A stretch of DNA of 23,210 nt. It comes from Phialocephala subalpina. Lineage: Eukaryota; Ascomycota; Leotiomycetes; Helotiales; Mollisiaceae. Positions 1-10,629 of the stretch are shown here, in pieces. Position numbers and translations under genes: made by a program. The stretch lies in assembly GCA_900073065.1 (NCBI GenBank), contig FJOG01000001.1, forward strand, positions 1,484,693-1,507,902, given 5' to 3'. A model generated the notes under the pieces. It saw nothing but the letters and a program-made list of their open reading frames with translations. It did not search any database and was not told the origin of the DNA. The stretch's first letter is position 1; the number at the start of each line of letters is the position of its first letter.

Positions 1-1180
1 CCTCGGAGTTTTAAATAATAAATATAATAATTAATAATCTCGAGTTTTTTTTTTTAAAATTTAAATATTTTAAGAATAAAATTATTAATTTATTTATTTA
101 AGAAGATATTCTCGAATAATATATTAATAAAAAGAAGTAAAAATCATTTAAAAATTATTAATAAATTAAAGTAATACTATAAATATCTTTATTATATATT
201 TTTTTTCGAGGTTTAAATTATATTTTAGTTTTTAGAATATTTTTTTTAATCGCTTAATTTAAAGGAATATTTCGACGAAAGGATTCGTTTAATTAAAAAG
301 TATTTTTTATCAAACTTAATAAAAGAATTTAATCGATAATAAAATAATTATATAATCGGAGAATAAAAAGGATTAATAATAATAAACTGAAAAGAAATCG
401 AAGAAAAAATAAGTTTTTAATTCAAATTATTTAAACGAGATTAAATAATAAATTATAATTTACGGGCAAGTTTAATATATATAATTATTAAGAAAAAGAA
501 ATTTAATTTAATATTATCGGATTTAAGATTAAGTAATTAAAAGAGTTAAAAGTTTAAAGTAATAGAATTAAAAATAAAATCGCCGGAAATAAAATCGAAT
601 TTTCGATTATAAATAAAATTTTAATTATAAAGTATTTTTACTTAAAATTAAATATAAGATTAAAAAATAGAAATTAAAATAAAATTAATTATCTTAAAAA
701 TTATAAACAAAGAAATACACTAATAAATAATTAGTTTTTTAGGATTAAAAAAAAGGTTATAATAATAATTTTATTCTTATTATCTTTTCTTGTAAATTGC
801 TTTTATTATTATTATTTTATAATTTTATTTATAATATTATATATAATTTGATTATTTAATTTAATAATACGGTAAATTTCATTATTTAATTTAATAATAC
901 GGTAAATTTGATTATTATTATAGTTTATAAATATATTTCGAGCTATTTTATTTTGTAATTTCATTAATTTCCTCGAGTTATTATAATAAATAATTAAACT
1001 AAAAATATATATATAATTATATTAGGGAAATCGATTATAAAATACTTCGAAAAAGATTATATCGGCAAATAAAGTAAAATATAATTTGCGGATATAAGCG
1101 TAAATAATATATTAAATAACTTTTAATTAAAATTTAAAGTCGAAATTAATTTCTTTAAAAATCGAAATTATAATATATTC
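1..1180 (-). mobile_element. Old fragment of copia family X (IN C-terminus to RT linker)
   Basis: This stretch matches 9489-10640 of the complete X element in the same orientation. For example, the opening cctcggagttttaaata recurs at 9489, and the end aaaatcgaaattataata matches aggatcgaaattgcagta near 10617. In X that interval is the minus-strand segment between the integrase core and RT, a poorly conserved part of copia polyproteins. The fragment is cut on the left by the window edge. On the right the match to X stops near 1180. It is more decayed than X: many positions that are C or G in X are T or A here, and CpA and TpG are almost absent in the first 300 bases. I infer an older, independently mutated insertion. 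No reading frame survives. Confidence 0.8.
850..909. repeat. 30-bp tandem duplication
   Basis: Two adjacent 30-bp units (850-879 and 880-909) are identical except for the first base (g versus c), and a third partial unit starts at 910. The matching place in the complete X element (about 10330-10375) has a single copy, so the duplication arose in this fragment. Near-identity despite heavy surrounding mutation suggests it is younger than most of the RIP. Confidence 0.8.
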
Positions 1181-1850
1181 TAGAATCTTAAACAAATTCT
1201 TTTTATTTTTGCTTATTTTTTATTATATCTTTTTATTAACTTAAGAGTTTTATAACTCTAACGGCAATTTCTAATAACCAAAAAGTATTTATTATTATAA
1301 ATATAATTTAAAACATTATAATAATTAAATACTAAAGATATATTAACTTTATATACGATGCGAAATACTAAAAAATAAGCGTAAATAGGCCTAAATCCAA
1401 GTTAAAGCAAATACTAAGAGTTTAAATAAACTAAGTAAAAGGAATAAAATTTATAAAAAGGCAAATATAAAACTAATAAAATATTGCGTTTTATAACCTT
1501 TTATTATACTTTTTATAAAAGAAATATTCTTTTAACTTAAGTAATTATAACTTTAATATTATTTTACTTAGAAAATTTTTAATTATTAATTTTATTACCT
1601 CGAAAATATATTCTAAGATACGTTTAATATTTTTACTAATATCTTTAATAAAATTTATAATCCAAATTTATTTACTAGTAATTATAATAACGTTTTTTTT
1701 CTTATAAATACTAATTTCCAAGAAAATTACGTTTCCTCTTTAAACTCTACGGATATCTTTAGTCTTATAATCTATAAACTACTCCCAAAAGTCAAAGTAA
1801 TTATATTTAACCCTCAAATTATACTTAACTTTTAAATATCCGCCGATTAA
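1181..1850 (+). other. Unassigned AT-rich segment at the 5' end of Y copy A
   Basis: About 670 bases between the end of the X match and the first Gag-like similarity. By position it should hold the 5' LTR, primer-binding site and leader of Y copy A, but I see no convincing LTR: neither the TATATAAGG box nor the tattaaaatgagg start seen in the 3' LTR occurs. There is no open frame of note. CpA outnumbers TpG, as in the rest of Y, which supports assigning it to Y rather than X. It could also be a third, unrecognised sequence. Confidence 0.4.
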
Positions 1851-2909
1851 ATTTTTTCTTCCTTTTTATTAAATTCTTTATCCTTTTTATTTTCCTCTTA
1901 GAATCTTCTCCCTCTAACTAAAGAATTAACCGTTTAATCGGCCAAAATTTTACTCTTAACGATAAAAAAATCCCTAGCGACTTTATTAATCGATCAAAAA
2001 CTTTATACTTACTAAGAATTTTAAGTAACTTATTTTTAAACTCGAATTTAAACTCGAACCCTTTCCTTAAAATAACAAATATACTCTTCGATTAAACGCA
2101 CTCTAATAATCATTTCATTTAATTCAAAAGATTAAATTATATCTAAAGAAATTAAAATATCTACGGGGGGCTTTTTTTTTAACTTAATCCCGATTCTCGA
2201 AAATAAAAGTAATTAGTCCGATTTTTATCGCAAAATAAATAAATTCCTTATTATAAGTAATCTAAATTACATTATATAATAATTATTTAAACTATATTTA
2301 ATTACTAAACTCGAACTAAAAGATAATCCCATTAATACTAATCGAGAAACCTTTAAAAAGGATATAATAATTAGTTTTTACTTAAGGTAATATACGATAA
2401 ATAAATAATAATTTAAAAAAAAAGATTAAAGTTATTTAATTATTAAGAATTAATGCGATTATAATAATTAGAAGAAATTAAAATCTCTTAATTAAGTTTA
2501 TTTAATATTTAATATATTTTGCCTTAAATAATTTATTAAAGCCAAAAAATTCATTGATTTTATTATTCGATTTTATATTCTCATTTTAGCTAATATTAAG
2601 AATATCTTTAATTTCTCGAATTAATTCTCTTAAATTAATAATAAATTAAAAAATCTTTATAAATCGATTATTTTTATATTTGTTTAATTAATTTTATATT
2701 TCTTTTAAAGCCTTAAATTTATATATAAAATCTTTATTATTATATTCTAATAAACTTATAATCTTATCCAAATAATTAGAAATCTTATGATTAATTAAAA
2801 TATTATAATTCAAAAAGCCTTTAATAAAAAATAATAATAAAATTTATTTATAATTAATATTAATATTATTTTTATAGTAAATAACCGCTTATCGGGGGCT
2901 CGGGATTTT

Positions 2910-2951
2910 TGCGATTATTATAAGAAGTCTTATTACATTAAAATTAAATAC
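2910..2951 (+). other. Gag CCHC zinc knuckle of Y copy A
   Basis: Fourteen codons with the spacing C-x2-C-x4-H-x4-C. The first Cys is still tgc. The second Cys (tat), the His (tac) and the last Cys (tac) have changed exactly as G-to-A or C-to-T mutation of tgt, cac and tgc would give. The residues read C-D-Y-Y-K-K-S-Y-Y-I-K-I-K-Y. In copia Gag this motif binds genomic RNA. Copy B has the same motif at 18254. Confidence 0.8.
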
Positions 2952-3097
2952 TTTATTAAATATTTTTACCTAAAAAAAACTTTAATACTAAGAAGAAATC
3001 ACGGAGTAATAAATAAAAAAGTAATAATATAATGAAGTTCTTTTCGAAGAAATCTATTAAATCTTCTACCGAATTTATATTATTCTTAATTTCTACC

Positions 3098-3180
3098 GCA
3101 AAATTTATCGATATAAGTATTATTATAATTTATAACTTCTAATTCTTAATTATTAATAATAAATTAATCGTTATATTTAC
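3098..3180 (+). other. Aspartic protease active-site trace of Y copy A
   Basis: About 150 bases after the zinc knuckle the frame reads F-I-D-I-S-I-I then I-Y-N-F. This fits the copia protease pattern W-x-x-D-[ST]-G-A followed by an H-x-C-N segment after RIP-type changes. The Asp codon gat is at 3110-3112. Copy B has a matching Y-N-F stretch near 18460. The element would have used this enzyme to cut its own Gag-Pol. The assignment rests on position and a short motif. Confidence 0.55.
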
Positions 3181-3879
3181 TCCTTTTTCTGCTTTTATTT
3201 CTTTTCCTCTCGAGATTACTTCTTCTATTTCGTTTAATTTTCTTAAGGATAATTAGATTATTAATATAAATTATACTAATTATTTTACTTTTAATTACTC
3301 TTAATTTATTAACTTTAAATAAAGCGATTTCGGAATATATAATAAAATAAAAAAACAAATTAAATATAAAAATATCAAGGATATATAAATCTTTATCTTT
3401 AGCCCGAATAATCAATTTGCGATCTTTATTTTCTCTAATATCAAATATTATCCGATTATAAGACTATATAACCTTATTTTAATCTCTTAACTTTTAAGAA
3501 TAAAAAGTTTTACTTATGACTTAATAAGAATTTAATCTCTTAAATAATCGGTAATCATAAAATCAATATTATTACTCGATATAATCTTTGGTTTCTCGAT
3601 TAAACTAAGTAACTCCCCTCGTATTAACTAGTCGCTATTACCACCCTTATAATCAAAACTAAAACTAAGTAAAAATCTCATTCGTTTAAATTATTTAAAG
3701 CTTATATTATCACTTAAAATAAATTTATTTAGTATAATTATATAAGTTATTTTAATACTTAAAGCCTCGATAAACTTCTTATTAATTTCATAGAAAAGTA
3801 AAAAGATAATCTACGTATTTACGATATTTATATCACATAGAAAAATAAAAAGAAATTATATAACTATTTTATCGAACTC

Positions 3880-4224
3880 AAAATATATTCGATAAAATTA
3901 ATTTATTTCGATATAATTAGTTTAATTTTAATCAAAAGTTTCGATAAGAGTTAATACTTTATTACTTTTATATATAATAAGACTAAAATAACTCGAATAT
4001 ATTTCATTAAATCAAAAGGTAAAATCATAAACTATTTTATTTATTTCAAGAAATACTTTAAATACTTAAACAAAAATTAAATTATTAGGCGATTTCGAGA
4101 TAATAATAACGGGGAATATATAACTAATAAACTTTACAAGGTTCTTAAGGAAAATAATATTAATTAGGAATCTATTAAATTTTATTTATTATAAATAAAC
4201 AGTTTATTTAAACGGCTTAATCAA
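3880..4224 (+). other. Integrase catalytic core of Y copy A
   Basis: Copia integrase (DDE type, joins element cDNA to host DNA). The frame gives F-D-I-I with Asp at 3910-3912, then Y-F-I-T-F-I, a Y-F-I-K-S-K-G segment, R-D-N-N-N-G-E-Y at 4096-4119, and Q-I-N-G-L-F-K-R-L-N ending at 4224. The last two match the family signatures R-x-D-N-G-G-E-Y and Q-N-G-x-A-E-R-x-N-R. Aligned with copy B (gat at 19494), the second catalytic Asp is aat (Asn) here at 4102-4104. The acidic Glu before the P-Y-T-P-like stretch is still gaa. Confidence 0.85.
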
Positions 4225-5743
4225 ATAATTTAAAGGAAAATAACTCTTCTTATCAAAGAAATTAATTTTAATCTCAAATATTAGCCAGAAATAATCAAAT
4301 ATACTTATTATTTTTACTTTCGATTTTATTACTTTAAAATTAAAATATTATTATTTTAATCTTAATATAGCAAAAAATTTAATTATAATTATATTAAGAT
4401 TTTTAGTTTTATTATTTATTATTATAATTTTAATTAAAATAAAAAAAGTCGAAATATTATAATCCGAGGAGTTTTAATCAAATATAAAAGAAATTCTATT
4501 TATAAGATTATAAAACCAAATAGCCTTATATAAATATTTTTAATCAAAGAAATCAAGTATTTCCTTTGGGATAAATTCGCTCCTAAGGATAAACCTCGGT
4601 AACCCATAAATTATATTACTAATTTTACTAAATTAGTAATTCCCATGTTAATTCTTACGTCGAAATATACGTCAAAGTTTATTATAATTACTTAAATACT
4701 AATCTCGATACTTTTACCCGATTTACTCAAAAAAAAAAAAAATTTAATAGCAAAAAATTAATTTCTCGATTATATAAAGTTAATTGCCTTATTATTATCT
4801 CCTTTTAATCATTTAAACCTAAATCCGCTTAAATTAACTTATTTATTTACCTTATAATAATCTCCTACTTTTCTAAAGGTATTAATTGCCCGCTTAATAA
4901 TCCAAAATTAATAACCCTTAATATCCTAAGACTCTTAATCGATAATTATTAAATTATCTTATTACCTATAATATTATTTTGCTTTTTAACGCTCAAAATC
5001 TCTTATTAACTTTAACGATAATACTTTTTGGCCAAATAATCCGCCAAAAAAAAATCTTTTACTCGATTAAATTATTAAACGTAAATACTTTTAAAACCCT
5101 ATTCTTAATTCGGATTTTAAGGATAATATTAACTCTAATAATCTCTATATTATACCTTTTTAACAAGCGAAAAACTAGCTCTTAACTTTTTCTTTTTTCG
5201 ACTAATTATTAAACCCTTTAAATTTAATCAAAAAATAATATTATATACTTTTTAATATTATTAATAAATTTGAAAGAAAATAATAATATTTATAGTATTT
5301 TTACTTGCGATAATAAACTCTTATTCCTTTTATAAAAAACGATTTAAATCCTAATATTAATTGTTTAATTATTTTTCCCGATTACTTGTATTTTTAATAA
5401 ATCTCTAATTCTTTTAATCCTTTAATTCTTTTTTGTATTAAGTTTATTATTAACGCTTATAATTTTTTCTTTTTTCTTTTCTTTTATATCTTACGATAAA
5501 TACTCCTTATTATTTTTCCTTAGTTATATAAGCTCGAATAAACTTTTTGAACTTTAAATACTCAAGTAAATTATAAACTATTCGCAATAAAAATAATAAG
5601 AAGTTATAATACGAGATAAATATATATTTTTAGTAGAAAATAATATATAAACGGAAATAAAATATCTAAGTAACCATAAATCACTTACTAAAAAATAAGT
5701 ATTTAAAATTAAACGTAATATTACGAGGGAAATTTTATAGTAT

Positions 5744-6260
5744 AAAGCTTAGTGGGTTATCTATGGTTTCGAGCAATAAAAAAATATCGATTTCTATGAG
5801 ACTTTTACCTTAGTAATAAAGCCTATAAACTATAAGGCCATTTTTGCTCTTATTATTACTAATAATTAGGAGATTAATCAAATAAATATTAAGATAATTT
5901 TTTTTTACGAAAAAATCGATATTAAAGTTTATATCGATTTACTTACTAAATACGGGGTTTTTAGAACTATTAAACTAAATAAAACTTTATATAATCTTAA
6001 GTAATTACCTCATATTTAGTATAATACTCTTATTAACTTCCTCTCGGAGTAAAACTTTAAACTATTTAATATTAACTTCTTAGTTTTTTATTATAAGGGT
6101 ATTATTATTACTATTTACGTTAATAATCTCCTTATTATTAGTAATTCACGGGAAAATATTAATATTATTAAAAGATCTCTTAATTTTTATTTTTATATAT
6201 TTAATTTTTATTTTAATTTTTATTATTTTAATTTAAATATAAAAGTTATTCGGGATTATC
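5744..6260 (+). other. Reverse transcriptase domain of Y copy A
   Basis: Continuous frame with copia RT landmarks: K-A-*-W-V-I-Y-G-F-E-Q (5744), I-D-F-Y-E-T-F (about 5787), N-Q-I-N-I where the family has Q-M-D-V, L-Y-N-L-K (5987-6001) for L-Y-G-L-K-Q, and Y-V-N-N-L-L-I (6116-6136) for Y-V-D-D-L-L-I. Three catalytic Asp are therefore Asn. Each fits G-to-A at a TpG in gat codons. Tgg has become tag at the first stop. No frameshift is seen from 5744 to 6136, so decay here is by point mutation alone. Confidence 0.9.
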
Positions 6261-6612
6261 TTTATTATTCTTTTTGCCTTTCGCAAATAATTTACTTTTA
6301 AAAAGTTCTTAAGGATAATAATATATCGATTTGCTTTATTATTAGTATTCCGATAAAATTAATAATCTGTTTACTCTCGGCCAAAGAAAACTATTAAGTA
6401 TTTACCTTTTTTCGACGGGAATATTAGTTTGTAATAAGCTCCTTTATATATATTATATTTAGTATTTAATTAAATATTACTTATATCGTCTTAATAATTA
6501 GCCAATTTATTTTAAATCTGATTAAAATATATATAAAAGTAATAAAAATGATTTTTAGATATATTTAAAGTATATTCGATATAAGTTTAATTTTCCGGGG
6601 ATTAATTTAATC

Positions 6613-7115
6613 GCTCGAAAGTTATATTAATTCTAATTAGGCTAATAATCATAATATTAAGCGGTTAATATCGGGGTATATTTTTAATATGGGATTTATA
6701 ATTATTAATTAGTCCGCAAAATATTAATTTATAGTTTCTTTCTTATTATATAAGACCAAGTATATTAGGCAAACTAATATAATTAAAGAAGTAATTTGGC
6801 TTTAAAGTTTTTTTTAAATAGATTAATCCTAGAGACTTAAGTTTAATTATTATTATTATTTATAGAGATAATTAAGATATTATTATATTTATAAAGAATT
6901 TTTAATTTTACGCTTAGATTAAATATATTAATATTTAGTATTATTTTGTCCGTGAGAAAGTTACCGAGGGAAAAGTAAACTTGAAATACGTTTATACTTC
7001 GAAGCAAATAGCAAATAAACTCACCAAAGTATTACTAAGGGATTTATTCTAAAGATTCCGGAAAGTTATAGGAGTCAAATAGTCCTTAAGATTAAAGGGG
7101 AAATTCACGTTTACT
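6613..7115 (+). other. RNase H domain of Y copy A
   Basis: C-terminal copia RNase H, which removes RNA from the RNA:DNA hybrid. The frame reads Y-I-N-S-N-* where the family has G-Y-S-D-S-D-W, then S-G-Y-I-F, and ends with Q-I-A-N-K-L-T-K-V-L followed by L-F-*-R-F-R-K-V-I-G-V-K (about 7005-7075). The latter is the usual Q-I-A-D-x-L-T-K-A-L tail. Both Asp of the first motif are Asn. The original stop codon cannot be fixed, because the frame runs on towards the X insertion. Confidence 0.85.
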
Positions 7116-7237
7116 TGTTATTTAGTTGATTATTTATGGACTAATTTAGTTTCTATTCAAATGGTTTCGATCGAATTACTTTTATTAATTATATTAATCA
7201 AACGAATATTCTCGTATTTTTCCTTTTATTATATTAC
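7116..7237 (+). other. 3' untranslated part of Y copy A, left of the X insertion
   Basis: AT-rich sequence between the RNase H tail and the X element. It continues at 15540 on the other side of X. No motif apart from the target-site copy at its right end. Confidence 0.6.
7233..7237. repeat. Target-site duplication ATTAC, left copy
   Basis: The five bases attac directly precede the left LTR of X, and the same five directly follow the right LTR at 15535-15539. Five base pairs is the duplication length usual for copia integrases. This ties the two LTRs to one insertion event. Confidence 0.85.
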
Positions 7238-7276
7238 TGTTAGAAAGTATAATAGAGCATTCATTGTGTGTGATCT

Positions 7277-7307
7277 ATATATAAGGGAGCAGAGCTCCCT
7301 TATATAT
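7277..7307. repeat. Inverted repeat with TATA box in X 3' LTR
   Basis: Arms of 14 bp, ATATATAAGGGAGC and its exact complement, separated by aga. TATATAAGG therefore reads on both strands. In the element's own orientation this lies at the place expected for the Pol II TATA box of the LTR promoter. That role is inferred. Confidence 0.75.
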
Positions 7308-7337
7308 GCAGCCTGTATAAAGCAAGAAGCTAAGAAG

Positions 7338-7358
7338 CACGTGGCCAAAGGCCACGTG
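7338..7358. repeat. CACGTG palindrome pair in X 3' LTR
   Basis: CACGTGGCC, three bases aaa, then GGCCACGTG: a perfect 9-bp inverted repeat containing two CACGTG (E-box type) hexamers. CACGTG is a typical site for basic helix-loop-helix factors, so it could be an enhancer. It would also fold as a hairpin in RNA. Confidence 0.75.
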
Positions 7359-7398
7359 ACCCTAGTCTTAGGAGATAAAGTTAAACCTTATTCTAATA

Positions 7399-7408
7399 CT
7401 CCTACTTT
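7399..7408 (-). other. Polypurine tract of element X
   Basis: On the minus strand the ten bases before the 3' LTR are AAAGTAGGAG, nine of them purines, directly abutting the LTR start. A polypurine tract at this spot primes plus-strand DNA synthesis in LTR elements. Short ggag or gaaag tails also precede the Y LTRs. Confidence 0.6.
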
Positions 7409-7740
7409 AACGAAAGCTCCATAAATTAAATACAAATAGAGACTAATTCTTATATACTTAGAATTAAAGCCCCTTTAGTAAATTATAATTAAAACCCGAT
7501 AAGAAAAAAGTCTATAGAAAAATGGCGGCCAAAGAAAAGTAAATCCGATTCGAATTTCTATCGAATAAAAGTAAAAAGGGAAAGTACATTAAAAGTCCGA
7601 ATAATTCTTAAAACCAAAAAAAAAGGCTATAAGTAGCCAAATATAATGTTTATTAGTCGATAAAAGATGGATCAAAGGAAAATAAAAGTAAAGATAATAA
7701 TCGAGATTTGATTTCTTTTTCGAATAAAGATATTTTTTAT
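7409..7740 (-). other. 3' untranslated part of element X
   Basis: About 330 bases between the RNase H tail and the polypurine tract. No open frame or repeat of note; a small patch with ggcggccaaag (near 7525) is more GC-rich than its surroundings. Confidence 0.6.
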
Positions 7741-7749
7741 TATTTTGCT

Positions 7750-8220
7750 TTTATTACTCTATTTTTATAGTTTTTTTTAAATACTTGGAATTTGTTTTAA
7801 TATAATACTTTAATTAAACTATTCGCAATTTGCTCCGTAATTGGGATATACTTTAGTTATATACGGTTTTCGGCGATTTTCTCCTTTATAAAGTAGTATT
7901 AAATATCGATATACTTCGAGCGACTATAGAATTGCGGATTTTTAATTAAAGTAATAATTCTTTAGTTATTTCTATAGATGATAATCGCGTTAAGATTAAA
8001 GTTTAAATCGAGATAAACTTATTTGAGGAATTATTGTAGTTAAATAGCTTTTTTAGTGGCGTTAATTTAATCGATATACTTAGCTTTATACGAAGAGAGG
8101 GAGACTGTAAATTGGCGTTTAAACGATTAAGAGATAACCGCGGAGTCGATATTAAAGATATATTCGGAGGTCGATCGACGAATATTTGGGTTTTTCGTTT
8201 AATCGGAGTTCGTATAGCCG
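7750..8220 (-). other. RNase H domain of element X
   Basis: Minus strand from 8218 downwards reads Y-T-N-S-D-*, then R-R-S-T-S-E-Y-I-F-N, then K-R-Q-F-T-V-S-L-S-S-Y-K-A-K-Y-I. This follows the copia RNase H pattern G-Y-x-D-S-D-W, S-x-S-G-Y-x-F and S-L-S-x-x-E-A-E-Y. It ends with T-E-Q-I-A-N-S-L-I-K-V-L near 7840-7800. One active-site Asp is Asn, the other is intact, and the A-E-Y Glu is Lys. Confidence 0.88.
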
Positions 8221-8689
8221 ATTAACGGTTAAATCGAGCCTCGAAAAACGAGGTTTATTTCGAGAGTAAATTTAAGATATTAGAAGATTCGTTTAATAGT
8301 GGATATGTAAACGAGAAGAGGATTAAAGGCGAATCGATTAATTATTGAGACCGTATATATTAAGTCCGATCGAATACTAAGTATAGTATATATTAAAAAG
8401 CTTACCGCAAATTAATATTATTATCGGAAGTCGGTAGTAGCTTAGTAATTAGCGTCGATAAAAGTAAAACGGTTAAAGGTTTTTATAGGAGTATTAATCG
8501 GAGTATAATTAAATATAGAGTAATTTTTAAAGACTTTTCGAAAGTAAATTTTTTAAGAGATACGGAGAGTGCGGTTTTATCGGTCTCGAGTAATCTTTAT
8601 ACTAAAGTAAAAGTAATACGCACCGAGATCGAATATTTAAAAGCGGCGCTTAAAATAGTCTTTAAAATCGTTAATATTAAATATAAATT

Positions 8690-9190
8690 CTTCGGCGATA
8701 AAAAAGTCGTCGATATAAATAGCGATAATTATTTTTTTTCGAACGAAGACCGACGAATCCGCATTTAATAATTGGAAGTTAAATTCGATTAAATAGAGGG
8801 TTAAAGTATTATATTAAACTCGAGGAGATTATTTGAGACCGTAAAGTGCTTTATTAAATCGGGTAGAGCTAAAAACGCCGTAATCGGTAAAAAGGTCGAT
8901 GTAAATTTCTTTCTCGATTTTACTATAAAAAAACGCAGTTTTAATATTTATTTGCTTGATCTTTTAATCGTAAGTAATAGCGAGAGTAAAAATGGCTTTA
9001 TAATTCATTAGTTTAACTACGGAAGTAAAAGTCTTATTAAAATCGAGATTATATTTTTATTTAAATCTTCGAATTACTTATTATACTTTATATTATAAGA
9101 TTTCTTTATTAGCCCCTTTTTTAACTTTGAAAACCCACTTTTTAGTGAGAGACTTTCGATCGCAAAAAATATTTATAGTAATTTAAGTCC
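8690..9190 (-). other. Reverse transcriptase domain of element X
   Basis: The best-preserved domain in the window. The minus strand reads K-K-W-V-F-K-V-K-K-G-A-N, then Y-N-L-D-F-N-K-T-F, then Y-K-A-I-F-T-L-A, then Q-I-N-I (for Q-M-D-V), A-L-Y-G-L-K (8832-8846) and A-I-Y-I-D-D (YIDD at 8706-8717). The YIDD aspartates are intact. Both are gac codons preceded by C, so their G lies in CpG, which RIP does not favour. The first catalytic Asp (8946-8948) is Asn, so the enzyme would be inactive. There is no frameshift. Confidence 0.92.
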
Positions 9191-9199
9191 CGTTTTTAA

Positions 9200-10620
9200 T
9201 TAAAGATTTATATATTTTTTTTAAATAATTGCTTTTTAATACTTTTATTACGATGATTTTATAGTTTTTTAAAAGTTTCGAGGTTTAAATAGTTTAATCG
9301 AATTAACGACGCCGAAAAACGCAAAAAAGGAGACTTTATCGTAGGAAAAAAAGTAATTAAAGAAGAAATAAAAACTAAAAAAGTCCAAAGAATTATTATT
9401 TCGTCGGAAATAAAGCGAAATATAATTATCGGGAATCGAAGAAAGTTCGAATTAATTTTCGATTTTAATTTCGATAAAAAGAGTATTTTCTCGGAGTTTT
9501 AAATAGTAAATATAATAATTAGTGATTTTGAGATTTTCTTTAAAATTAAATATTTTTAAAGTGAAATCGTTAATTAGTTCGTTCGAAGAGATATTCTCGA
9601 ATAATGTATTTATAAAGAAAGAATAAAGACCGTTTAAAGATTATCGACGGATTAGAGTAATATTATAAATATCTTTATCGTCTTTTTTTCTTTTTAGTTT
9701 AAATTATATTTTGGCTTTTAAAATATTTTGTTTTTAGTTACTTGATTTAAAAGAGTATTTCGATAAAAGAGTTCGTTCGATTAAAATGCATTTTTATCGA
9801 GTTCGATAAAGGAGTTTAATCGATAATAAAATAATCGTGCGATTAAAGGGTGGGAAAAGCTGTTAGTAATAGATCGAAAGTGAGATTAAAGAAAAAGTAA
9901 AGTTTTAATTTGAGTCGTTTAAACGAGATTAAGTAATAAATTGTAATTTGCGAGTAAATTTAGAATATGTATTTAGTAAAAAAGAGAAAATTAATTCGGT
10001 ATTATTAAGTTTGAAATTAGACGATTAAAAGAATTAGAAGTTTAAAGTAATAATAATAGAATCGTAAGAAGTGGAATCGAGTTTTCGATTATAAATTAAT
10101 CTTTAGTCGTAAAGCGGCGTTTCCGTTTAAAGTCGAGTATAAAATTAAAAGTAAAGATCGAGATAAAGTTAATCGTTTTAAAAGTTACGAACGGAGAAGT
10201 GCGCCGATAGAGAATTAGTTTTTTAAAGTCGAAAAAAAAGTCTATAATAATAATCTCATTTTTATCGTCTTTTCCCGTAAATTGCTTTTATTATTATCGT
10301 TTTATAGCTTTAATCGCAGTATTACGTGTAATTTTATTGTTTAGTTTGAGAATATAATAAATTTAATTATTATTATAATTTATAAATATACTTCGAACTA
10401 TTTTATCTCGCAATTTTTTCGATTTCCTCGAGTTATTATAGTAAATAATCGAATTAAAAATGCGTATATGATTATATCGAGAAAAGCGATCGTAAAATAC
10501 TTCGAAAGGGATTATATCGGCGAGTAAAGCGGAGTATAATTTACGGACGTAAGCATAAGTAGTATATCGAACGGCTTTTAATTAGAATTTAAAGTCAAAA
10601 TCGGCTTTTTGAGGATCGAA
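9200..10620 (-). other. Integrase-RT linker of element X
   Basis: Poorly conserved integrase C-terminal part and linker of the copia polyprotein on the minus strand. I recognise no catalytic motif. The part from 9489 is duplicated in the old X fragment at 1-1180, which confirms that it belongs to the element. Confidence 0.7.
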
Positions 10621-10629
10621 ATTGCAGTA

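Larger units (their letters stand above)
1850..7115 (+). pseudogene. Gag-Pol polyprotein remnant of Y copy A
   Basis: RIP-broken copia polyprotein. Reading from 5' to 3': a Gag N-terminal part (1850-2150) resembling the minus strand of X at about 13200-13500; a CCHC knuckle (2910); protease D-T-G-A trace (3110); integrase core (3880-4224); RT (5744-6127 and on); RNase H (6616-7090). Tgg codons have become taa, tag or tga, and several catalytic Asp are Asn. Between recognised domains the frame cannot be followed with certainty, and the start codon is not identifiable. CpA is far commoner than TpG: I counted 8 to 0 in 4261-4560. The full extent, about 1,700 codons, is inferred from domain positions. 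Confidence 0.8.
1181..7237 (+). mobile_element. Copia retrotransposon, family Y copy A (main part)
   Basis: Plus-strand Ty1/copia element whose Gag knuckle, protease, integrase, RT and RNase H remnants follow in the copia order. It is interrupted at 7237 by the complete X element and resumes at 15540. The joined 3' part (177 bases after the RNase H tail plus 142 bases beyond X) is close in length to the uninterrupted 3' part of Y copy B (about 360 bases), and both share cttattattcttctataaa, at 15542 and 22829. The left boundary near 1180 is defined only by loss of similarity to X. The element is dead through RIP-type mutations in every domain. Confidence 0.8.
7238..7398 (-). repeat. 3' LTR of element X
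   Basis: 161 bp, the same length as the 5' LTR with no gap. Plus-strand ends are TGTTAGAAAG and TTCTAATA; the partner ends in CCAACA, so the original termini were TG and CA. It holds a 14-bp inverted repeat with TATATAAGG (7277-7290 and 7294-7307) and a 9-bp one of CACGTGGCC (7338-7346 and 7350-7358). Unlike the element body it keeps many CpA and TpG. It differs from the 5' LTR at 16 positions, all transitions. The apparent reading frame at 7161-7424 runs through this LTR and is not a gene. Confidence 0.9.

Noticed and set aside
3164..3415. Open frames of 66-83 codons at 3164-3415 (minus), 4979-5185, 12345-12578 and 15647-15847
   Set aside because: The first three lie inside the polyprotein remnants on the wrong strand or in the wrong frame, and the last overlaps the Y copy A LTR. 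All have the low-complexity composition of AT-rich DNA and no motif.
7161..7424. Open frame of 87 codons running through the left LTR of X, and similar frames at 15245-15484 and 15402-15608
   Set aside because: They cross the junction between Y sequence and an X LTR or lie inside the LTR palindromes. They match no protein family and exist only because the LTR is less AT-rich.
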